NCBI RefSeq assembly: GCF_000379525.1
Contig: NZ_KB902509.1
Location: forward strand, 1 to 64,000
Direction of reading: 5' to 3'
Length of the DNA: 64,000 bases
Source of the DNA: Lamprocystis purpurea DSM 4197
GTDB taxonomy: Bacteria; Pseudomonadota; Gammaproteobacteria; Chromatiales; Chromatiaceae
Part shown: positions 1 to 6,696 of the stretch, piece after piece
Position numbering within the stretch: position 1 is the stretch's first letter
Layout: the number at the start of each line of letters is the position of its first letter
Program-made: the position numbers and the translations under genes
Notes under the pieces: model-generated
The model's input: the letters and a program-made list of their open reading frames with translations, nothing else
What the model was told of the DNA's origin: nothing
Databases searched by the model: none

Positions 1-206
1 CGGTAGCTCGACCACGGGTAGTCTCCCGGCGCGTGCACCATATGCGCCCGCACCGGATTGAGCTCGATGTAGCGTTGGCAGGCGAGGAGGTAGCTGTCGG
101 CCTCGATGACCGACGAGCGGAAGCGGCCCTCGAAGAGTGTCCCGCTGCGTCGGTAGGCGCGGTTGACGTGCTGTACGTAGCGCTGGCCGAGACCCTTCAT
201 GAGCAG
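1..206 (-). pseudogene. REP-associated (RAYT/IS200-like) transposase fragment
   Basis: The minus strand reads GLGQRYVQHVNRAYRRSGT, then LFEGRFRSS and CQRYIELNPVRA, then PWSSY. These are hallmark blocks of the Y1-type transposases that mobilise REP elements. The gene runs off the left edge. Upstream of about position 206 the frame stays open but no longer resembles the family, and the histidine-containing N-terminal part is missing, so this is probably a 5'-truncated relic. Such proteins nick single-stranded hairpin DNA, which suits a window full of palindromic repeats. Whether it ever acted on them is inference. Confidence 0.7.
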
Positions 207-457
207 ATTGCGTCGGTGCGCACCAGGAAATGACTGTGCGTCAGCCCGTCTGGCGCCGACCCCGGTCCCGGCGCGTCCGGGAAAAAACGCCGCAGCGCAA
301 ATGTCTCCTTGTGGATCAGGATCATCATCTTGGATAGAAAAGTGGTAAGCTCATAGATTCCCACGAAAGTCCACCGCGCCGGGTATCTAAAAGGGTCAGA
401 ACCCTTCGACTAGGTTGCTACTTTTTCTACGATGATACACCCGATTGGGGAATTGCA

Positions 458-676
458 ATGACTAGCGTACAAATCGAAATGCCAGATGAAATTGCGAGCG
501 AGTTCTATCGGCGCGCACCTCATCCGGAACACCGGGTAGAGCTTGTCGAGCGTATTTTCCGAGCGTATTTCTCTGCCCACAGTGCAGCAGAGTCAGAGCT
601 TGACATACTCAACCGGAACGCGGACGAATTAAATCGCGAAGCAGAGGATGTATTGGGTTACCAGGTGCTGCCTTGA
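458..676 (+). CDS. Antitoxin of a MazEF/PemIK-like pair
   Basis: This 72-residue acidic protein begins [20 protein letters not shown]. It looks like the small DNA-binding or toxin-wrapping antitoxin that precedes a PemK/MazF toxin. The start codon follows a purine-rich GGGGAA. Its TGA overlaps the TTG start of the next frame, the usual translational coupling of toxin-antitoxin pairs. The next frame begins like a MazF toxin but is cut short, so this antitoxin appears orphaned. The exact antitoxin family is not recognised; the assignment rests mainly on the neighbour. Confidence 0.6.
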   Translation: MTSVQIEMPDEIASEFYRRAPHPEHRVELVERIFRAYFSAHSAAESELDILNRNADELNREAEDVLGYQVLP

Positions 677-852
677 TTAGGGGCGATCTCTACCGGGTGG
701 CACACCCATCCGGGCGCGACCCGAAAAGATCTCGCGTCTTCGCCGTGGTGAGCAGGCAAGTTCTCATTGAGTCGCGCTCCGCTCAAAAGCGAGCGCCCGC
801 CACGAGGGTTCGTCTGTATCCGCAAGTTTCTGTGCGGCGGGCGCCGCTTTAG
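673..852 (+). pseudogene. Truncated PemK/MazF-like toxin
   Basis: Starting at TTG the frame reads [20 protein letters not shown] then [14 protein letters not shown]. This matches the N-terminal strand region of MazF/PemK ribonucleases, including the RGD-Y-V motif and the R-V-VVSR segment. After residue about 36 the sequence becomes unrelated Arg/Pro-rich residues and stops at 59 residues, about half the family length. The break lies where a GC-rich imperfect inverted sequence begins (CGCTCCGCTC...). The catalytic C-terminal half is absent, so it should be inactive. Confidence 0.65.
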
Positions 853-920
853 CGGGATCGTAAGCGAAAACAGGAGATCAATATGGGCGATTGGTCAGGC
901 TACTTTGAGGATATCAGGTT

Positions 921-2168
921 CTAAGGCTCTATGAATCGCCACAACGCACTGACTGGGAGTGCGTATCGACTGCGGCCGAAAGAGACGACCTGCTCGCCCG
1001 TATAGAAGCAGATGCCGGCGCTCAGCCGACCGCCGCTGTCTTCCGCCAAGGCGTCCAAACCGGCGAAGTCTTTGGCTGAGACCGAAGCTGCTGCCTTGAC
1101 CTCGATACCGACGAGTCGACCGGCCGCGTCCTCCAACACCAGATCCACTTCGCGCCCGGTGATTGTTCGATAGTGATACAACCGCGTCCGGGTCGCGGAC
1201 CAGGCCGCCTGCTTGCGAATCTCGCCGATCACGAAGGTCTCCAGCAGGCCGCCGAAATGGACGGGGTTGCGGGTCAATGAGTCGGCGGTGTGTCCGGCGA
1301 GGTGCGCAGCGAGACCGGAGTCGATCAGGTGGACCTTGGGGGACTTGATCAGTCGCTTACCGAGGTTGGCCGACCAGGCGGGGAGGGGGCGGAAAAGGAA
1401 GGTCGCCTCCAGAAGGGTGAGATAGCGCTTGAGTGTCGTCTGCGGGATAGTCGTACCACGGGACAACTCGGACATATTGAGCAGGCTGCCGATGCGTCCG
1501 GCCAGGAGTGTCAACAACCGCGGCATGTCGGTCAGCCCCTCGATGTTTGCCAGGTCACGGACGTCGCGTTGCAGCAGCGCGGTGACATAGGCGGCAAACC
1601 AGGCATCACGACGGCGGCCTGGTGCCCGACTCAATGCCTCGGGGTAACCGCCGGCGATGACGATGTCTTTCAGGTCCGCTGCAACGGCCGGAGTCAGTGG
1701 CGGCAATGTCCCGGCAAACGCGGCGTCGATCAGGGACTCGCGGTGTCCGTGGAGTTCGCCTTGTGACAGCGGCTCCAGGGTCAGAATCTCCATGCGTCCG
1801 GCCAGGGACTCCGACAGGCGAGGCAGCATCAGGACATTGGCCGAACCGGTCAGCAGGAAGCGCCCGGGTCGGCGGTCCCGATCGACTGAGAGCTTGATGG
1901 CGGGGAACAGTCCAGGGGCTTTCTGGACTTCATCGATCACAGCCAAGGGACCGAGTCCGGCGATGAATCCCTGGGGATCGTTCGTGGCCGCCGCCAGGGC
2001 GGTGGCATCATCTAGGGTAACCAGGGTCGCCGCAACTCCGGTCGCCGCGGCGGTGGTCAGGGTGGTCACCAGGGTGCTCTTGCCCGTCTGGCGTGCGCCG
2101 TTCAGGAGCACGACCGGCGTGTCGGCCAGAGCGGCGGTCAGTTCCGGCTCGCAGTTGCGCCTGTACAT
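921..2168 (-). CDS. AAA-family ATPase with C-terminal DUF4143
   Basis: This 415-residue protein starts MYRRNCEPEL. It has a Walker A motif GARQTGKST near residue 25, Walker B LAVIDEVQ near 77, and a sensor-like LLTGSAN near 106. A DUF4143 region follows, ending in a PD-(D/E)XK-like signature (REVDLVLED then GIEVKAA). It is the complete counterpart of the three broken copies found between 22.1 and 27.9 kb, though a different subtype. Family members are common accessory genes next to toxin-antitoxin and restriction loci, and their cellular role is not established. The preceding MazEF relic and transposase fragment make this an accessory patch. Confidence 0.85.
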   Translation of the reverse strand: MYRRNCEPELTAALADTPVVLLNGARQTGKSTLVTTLTTAAATGVAATLVTLDDATALAAATNDPQGFIAGLGPLAVIDEVQKAPGLFPAIKLSVDRDRRPGRFLLTGSANVLMLPRLSESLAGRMEILTLEPLSQGELHGHRESLIDAAFAGTLPPLTPAVAADLKDIVIAGGYPEALSRAPGRRRDAWFAAYVTALLQRDVRDLANIEGLTDMPRLLTLLAGRIGSLLNMSELSRGTTIPQTTLKRYLTLLEATFLFRPLPAWSANLGKRLIKSPKVHLIDSGLAAHLAGHTADSLTRNPVHFGGLLETFVIGEIRKQAAWSATRTRLYHYRTITGREVDLVLEDAAGRLVGIEVKAAASVSAKDFAGLDALAEDSGGRLSAGICFYTGEQVVSFGRSRYALPVSALWRFIEP

Positions 2169-2267
2169 GGTCGAATATTAACCGCGACGTGGTGAAATAT
2201 CCACCATACATCTTGTTCGCTGATCCTCGGGCCGGATGGATCCTGCGGCGATTTCAGTCGATGAACG

Positions 2268-2290
2268 CACCCCCGGCGTCGCCGGGGGTG
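2268..2290. terminator. Perfect GC hairpin downstream of the GH13 gene
   Basis: CACCCCCGGCG and CGCCGGGGGTG form an 11-bp perfect stem around a single T. The hairpin lies 42 bp past the stop of the minus-strand GH13 gene and 100 bp upstream of the ATPase start. There is no T-tract on the minus strand, so intrinsic termination is only a possibility. Confidence 0.4.
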
Positions 2291-2331
2291 ACCGACTCAG
2301 GTGGCGATCGGCGTTGCGCCGGCGTCCTGAA

Positions 2332-3648
2332 TCAAAGGACCTGCGTCGGGTGCAACGCTGGGGCTTGCTGCTGGCCGGCGACCAAAACCCGCGCCATGCC
2401 GGGGCCGAGCCAGAACTCGAATGGGGCCGGCAACTCAGCCATCGGCCAGTCCGGGGAGAGGTCGCGCAGTGGCTCCGGGGACTGGATCAGGTGACGCAGG
2501 TCGTCGACATAGAAGCGTTGGCGATTCCAGGGGTCCTTGTTCAGCACCAGCAGGGCTTGGTCGGGGCCATTGACCGCGTGTTTACGCAATACCAGAATGG
2601 CCGGGTCCGGGTAATCCAGCCGGTCGATCCGGCCTTCACCGCAGAAGGTGGGCGTCTGGTCCTTGATCGCATTGACCTGCGCAATAAAACCGGTGATATC
2701 GATATTGGGCTCTTCCCAGTCGTTGGGGACCGTGGTCACCACGTCGAGCCGTTTGCGAAAGCCGAATTCGAATCCCATCGGGATCATGACGCCACTGGCA
2801 AACATGGCGGTGAACAGATAGCGCTGCCGCAGAGCGTCGATGTTGCCCTCGAATTCCTCGAACATGCGCCGGGTGTCGTGGCTCTCGGGGAAACCGATGG
2901 AGGGGGCGATGTTGCGGGTCGACTCATATTGTTCGAGCAGCCAGTTGCCGTGGAAGTCCCACCATTTGGCACTGTTGAAGATGGCGTCGAAGCCGGCCGA
3001 GGCGGTGTCGCGGGTTTGTGCCGGCGTGCAGCCCAGGGTCTCGGCGACGAAGACGGTGTCGGGGTGACTCTTGCGGATGCGCTCGATGAGCCGCCGCCAG
3101 ATCTCGGTCGGGATCTGATAGGCGGCGTCGCAGCGAAATCCGCGAAAGCCCAGCCCGATCAGGTGTTCAACGATCTTCACGTAATACGCGAGTTGTCCAT
3201 CAGGGGCGTCCGGATGTTGCAGCGCCTGCTGGTGATCGAGCTGCGCCAGATCGCGCCAGACCACCTTGGTGCCGTTGTCCTCGATGCAGAACGGGTGGGC
3301 GACGCGTCCATGCTCGTGCTGGAACCATTCAGGGTGCGTGGTGACCAGCGGGCTATCCTCGGCGCAGTGATTGATCACCAGGTCGATCATCAGTGATACG
3401 CCAAGGTCCCCGGCGGTCGCGGCCATGGCGCGGACCTGATCGTCCGCGGTTCGTGTGGAACCGGGCCGCAGCAGAACCGGATTGATGGCGAAATAGTCGG
3501 CAATCGAATACAGACTGCCCGAGCGTCCGAGCTTCTGAATCGGGTTGACGAACACCCAATCGAAGCCCATGGCCGCGGCGCGCGTCAGATGCGGTCCCCA
3601 GGTATCGAAAGGCCCGGCGAGCAGGGGGAAAAGATTATAGATTTTCAT
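2332..3648 (-). CDS. GH13 alpha-amylase-family enzyme, GlgE-like catalytic domain
   Basis: This 438-residue cytosolic glycoside hydrolase starts at MKIYNLFPLLAG. Longer in-frame starts exist but run into a repeat element. It is a (beta/alpha)8 GH13 enzyme: the first strand block is MGFDWVFVNPIQ, the nucleophile lies in GFRCDAAYQIP, the acid/base in VFVAETLG, and the third carboxylate in FPESHDTRR. The opening sequence resembles the catalytic part of GlgE maltosyltransferases, but the N-terminal beta-sandwich of GlgE is absent. Its exact donor (maltose-1-phosphate or glucan) is therefore uncertain. It lies downstream of glgA on the same strand, supporting a role in alpha-glucan metabolism. Confidence 0.8.
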   Translation of the reverse strand: MKIYNLFPLLAGPFDTWGPHLTRAAAMGFDWVFVNPIQKLGRSGSLYSIADYFAINPVLLRPGSTRTADDQVRAMAATAGDLGVSLMIDLVINHCAEDSPLVTTHPEWFQHEHGRVAHPFCIEDNGTKVVWRDLAQLDHQQALQHPDAPDGQLAYYVKIVEHLIGLGFRGFRCDAAYQIPTEIWRRLIERIRKSHPDTVFVAETLGCTPAQTRDTASAGFDAIFNSAKWWDFHGNWLLEQYESTRNIAPSIGFPESHDTRRMFEEFEGNIDALRQRYLFTAMFASGVMIPMGFEFGFRKRLDVVTTVPNDWEEPNIDITGFIAQVNAIKDQTPTFCGEGRIDRLDYPDPAILVLRKHAVNGPDQALLVLNKDPWNRQRFYVDDLRHLIQSPEPLRDLSPDWPMAELPAPFEFWLGPGMARVLVAGQQQAPALHPTQVL

Positions 3649-3693
3649 GCGTGTCCTCGTTATTGGTGATGTCTTTTCTGTTGTGTCGCGCCG

Positions 3694-3907
3694 GGCCTTG
3701 GTCATAAACCCGGCCACCGCGCGATCTGCACGGTCGTCGGTCCGCACAGCGGACCCTACAGATTACGGTGTCACCGTAGGGTCCGCTGTGCGGACCGTTC
3801 GCGGCTTTTGGGCTCGCCGGGTGCGTCGTCAGGCCATCCTGGCCTGACACCGTCAGGGCTGGAAGCCCTGACTACGCAGGCCGCTGGCCGGGATTACGAT
3901 CAAGGCC
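3694..3907. repeat. GGCCTTG-ended palindromic repeat with a second repeat nested inside
   Basis: The ends are GGCCTTGGTCAT and GATCAAGGCC in inverted orientation. The core 3738-3797 is an inverted repeat built on CGGTCCGCACAGCGGACC and GGTCCGCTGTGCGGACCG. The same core recurs at 36893-36952 and in the unit 40523-40657. A different palindromic block (about 3824-3883, CAGGGCTGGAAGCCCTG) is nested in the right half and recurs at 51.8, 55.7 and 62.0 kb. The unit fills the gap between glgA and the GH13 gene. Confidence 0.85.
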
Positions 3908-3917
3908 GAACCGTTCC

Positions 3918-6080
3918 TCAGCGTGCGCGGATGAAATCGTAAATGTTCAGATAATCCTCGCCCGGCTGGTTCCACGAATAGTCCGCACGCATGCCGTTCA
4001 TCATCAGCGAGCGAAAATCCTGCGGGTACTCATAATAACAATCGATGGCGCGCCCCAAGGCGGATTCCAGTCCGGGGCCGTCATAGTGATCGAAACGGTA
4101 GCCGTTGCGTTGGTGCAGCGGGCGGTCGGAGTGGTCTTTATCGAAGACGGTGTCGGCCAGGCCGCCGACGGTACGCACCACCGGTACCGTGCCGTAGCGC
4201 AGCGCGATGAGCTGGGTCAGGCCGCAGGGCTCGAATTGGCTGGGCACCAACATCATATCGGCACCGGCATAGATCAGGTGCGCCAGCCCTTCATCGAAAC
4301 CGATCTCCAGATGACAGTCCGGACTGTCGTTGAGCATGCGCTTCAAGCCCCAGAAATCGTCATTGATGGACCGGTCCGGGCTGGAGCCCAGCAGCACGAA
4401 CTGAGCGCCGCGCTCCAGTGAATAGAAGATGGCGTGCCGGACCAGCCCCAGCCCTTTCTGCGGGTCCAGCCGGCCGATGAAGGCGACGATCGGCTTGTCG
4501 TTGTCCGCCAGCATCAGCCGGTGACGCAGGGCGCGTTTGTTATCGTATTTGGCATCGAGATTGTCGACCCCGTAGCGTGCCGGGATTTCGTGATCGACTT
4601 CCGGGTTCCAGACATCGTAATCGATGCCGTTGAGGACGCCGCCGTATTTCATATGATGAACATGCAGCGTCGGCTCCAGACCGAAGCCCTGCCCCTGGTC
4701 CTTGGTCTCGAAGGCATAACGCGGCGACACGGTGGTGACGAAATTCGAATAGACGATACCGGCCTTGAGCAGATTGAGCGCGTTCTTATGATTGTTGTCG
4801 CCCATGCGCAGCCAATCGAGGAAATAGTCCGGCCGATGCAGTCCGGTGGCGCGCAACAGTTCGATTCCGGTGAGTCCCTGATGCATGAAATTGTGAATGG
4901 TCAGGCAGGCCCGCGGATGGGTCATGCCGAGCTGTTGATAGACCTCGTACAGAAAGACCGGGACCAGCGCGCTTTGCCAGTCGTGACAGTGAATGATGTC
5001 CGGATGCTTGCCGGCCTTCCATAGAAATTCAATCGCCGCGCGGGAGAAGAAGGCGAAGCGCAGCACATCATCCGCAAAGCCGTAGATGTTGCCGCGGTTG
5101 AAGAAGTTCTCCTGGGAGTGCGGCTCGATGAAGAAACACTTGCGCCCATGCACGAAGCCGAAGAACACGGTGCAATGGATCGTACCCGCATACCAGGGTA
5201 CCCACAGGTCCTTGTATACTTCATGGAGTTCGAAGATCTGGTCGTAGCGCAGGTTGTTGTACTTGGGCAGGATGATCTCGACATGGTTGCCGCGGATCGC
5301 GTGCTCCCTGGTAATGCCGAAGACCACATCAGCCAATCCGCCGACCTTCGCCACCGGGGCCATTTCCGGGGAGATGTGGACGATGAACAGGCTGGGTCGC
5401 TGTGCCCGCTGGGCCGGTGGGTGTTCGGGACTCGGGGCCGCCGCGACCGCGGGCGTCGCCGCGAAGACCGGATGCTCCGCCGCGCTGGGGGCCATCGGTT
5501 CGGCGATCGGCTCCGGCGGTTCGATTGGTGTCCGGGCTTGCGCTGTTGTCGGCGGCGCCTCGTCCGCGGCGGTCGATGCCGCCGGGGCGGCGTCCGGCAG
5601 CGGGGTCGGGGGTGCCGCGGCGGGGATCTGCGGCGTGCGCCGGTCCGCGGCCTTGGCCTGGACGCCCGTCATCACCGCGGTCGGCGTCGCGGTTTCCGCG
5701 GATTGGCCCGCGGAAGCCGTGGCGGACTGAGCCTCAGCGGCAACGGCCGGTGCCGGCCTGGCGGACATAACCTCAGCGGCAATGGCCGGTGCCGGCGTGG
5801 CGGGCGGAGCCTCAGCGGCGAGGGTCGGTGTCGGCGTGGCGGTCTTGGTGGCCGCCGTCGTTGGCTTATCGGCCGTTCCCTTGGCACCGGTGACCGGCGC
5901 CTGAAGGGCCGGTGCGGCCTGGGTCAGCGGTTCAGGCGGCGCGACGACCGCCGCCGTCGCGGCCGGGGGCGCCGCGGCCGCGTCGGCCTCGCGCGCCGGC
6001 GTCGTCGCGCCGGTTGGTGGGCTGACCCCGGCCGTGGCCGGGGCGGCAGTCTTCTTGGATGTGGTCTGCTTTTTCGCCAT
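3918..6080 (-). CDS. glgA: Glycogen synthase with a 228-residue disordered N-terminal extension
   Basis: The protein has 720 residues, where bacterial GlgA usually has about 480-500. Residues 1-228 are Ala/Pro/Thr-rich low complexity after a basic start (MAKKQTTSKK). The GT5 catalytic domain starts at about 229 with LFIVHISPEMAPVAKVGGLA, containing the KVGGLADV ADP-glucose-binding loop. The C-terminal half has VAFIGRLDPQKG and VPSQFEPCGLTQ, with the family's catalytic glutamate. It transfers glucose from ADP-glucose to alpha-1,4-glucan. The extension has no recognisable domain and could be a tether or spacer. The gene precedes a GH13 enzyme on the same strand, suggesting a glucan operon split by a repeat. 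Confidence 0.93.
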   Translation of the reverse strand: MAKKQTTSKKTAAPATAGVSPPTGATTPAREADAAAAPPAATAAVVAPPEPLTQAAPALQAPVTGAKGTADKPTTAATKTATPTPTLAAEAPPATPAPAIAAEVMSARPAPAVAAEAQSATASAGQSAETATPTAVMTGVQAKAADRRTPQIPAAAPPTPLPDAAPAASTAADEAPPTTAQARTPIEPPEPIAEPMAPSAAEHPVFAATPAVAAAPSPEHPPAQRAQRPSLFIVHISPEMAPVAKVGGLADVVFGITREHAIRGNHVEIILPKYNNLRYDQIFELHEVYKDLWVPWYAGTIHCTVFFGFVHGRKCFFIEPHSQENFFNRGNIYGFADDVLRFAFFSRAAIEFLWKAGKHPDIIHCHDWQSALVPVFLYEVYQQLGMTHPRACLTIHNFMHQGLTGIELLRATGLHRPDYFLDWLRMGDNNHKNALNLLKAGIVYSNFVTTVSPRYAFETKDQGQGFGLEPTLHVHHMKYGGVLNGIDYDVWNPEVDHEIPARYGVDNLDAKYDNKRALRHRLMLADNDKPIVAFIGRLDPQKGLGLVRHAIFYSLERGAQFVLLGSSPDRSINDDFWGLKRMLNDSPDCHLEIGFDEGLAHLIYAGADMMLVPSQFEPCGLTQLIALRYGTVPVVRTVGGLADTVFDKDHSDRPLHQRNGYRFDHYDGPGLESALGRAIDCYYEYPQDFRSLMMNGMRADYSWNQPGEDYLNIYDFIRAR

Positions 6081-6247
6081 GACTGATCACCTGCAAGGTC
6101 CGTGTGTCTCGATTACCCGAGCCGGGCCGCTACGCCGGGTTGCGCACGGTAACGCGCGAGCGGCCCCCGCGTGAAGCCCCGCAGTGCGGTTGTGTGACAA
6201 AATTTTGAACGCCATCGCCGGTCCGGGCGATGATCAAGACCGGCCGG

Positions 6248-6580
6248 TCAGCGCCGCATCGCCTCGAGACCCAGAATCCAACTGACGAGCTCTTTGATCT
6301 GTTCGTCGCTGAGCTTGGGATGGGGCGGCATCCGTGCCGCGCCCCAGGTCCCGGACCCGCCGGTCTTCACCTTGGCTACCAACCGCTCCAGCGCGGAGTT
6401 GTCGCCCTGATACTTCCTGGCCACGTCTTTGTAAGCCGGCCCCAGAATTTTGATGTCGACATTGTGACATCCGGTACAACCGCGTTGGGTTGCCAGTTTC
6501 AGGTCCCCTCGGGCGGGTTGGGCCGCCAGGGCCGCCGCCAGGGCCGCACCAATGAGGGTGGTCGTCTGTGTCTTGTACAT
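6248..6580 (-). CDS. Small periplasmic class I c-type cytochrome
   Basis: This 110-residue protein starts MYKTQTTTLIGAALAAALA, a signal peptide with cleavage probably near PARG. The mature part has one haem-binding motif CTGCH close to its N-terminus and a candidate distal Met ligand in ARMPPHP. That is the layout of cytochrome c551/c8-type electron carriers. A longer reading frame upstream lacks a better start, and the signal peptide fixes this one. It should carry electrons in the periplasm; the partner is not shown. It lies 116 bp downstream of the helicase gene on the same strand, with no functional link evident. Confidence 0.88.
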   Translation of the reverse strand: MYKTQTTTLIGAALAAALAAQPARGDLKLATQRGCTGCHNVDIKILGPAYKDVARKYQGDNSALERLVAKVKTGGSGTWGAARMPPHPKLSDEQIKELVSWILGLEAMRR

Positions 6581-6696
6581 CGTGTTGCTCCCACGGGAAG
6601 CCGGTCGCTTGTCATTGCCGGGCATTGGGTTCGACAGCGTTTCGGTCGGGTCGTGCCGGGCGCGCGTCCAGTGTCGCACGGCTGGGCCCGGCGGGT

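Noticed and set aside
198-329. Short minus-strand frame beginning MMILIHKETFALRRFF
   Set aside because: It ends inside the transposase relic in another frame and has no recognisable family.
883-924. 13-codon frame MGDWSGYFEDIRF with a good ribosome-binding site
   Set aside because: Too short to judge; it may be the start of a deleted gene, but nothing confirms it.
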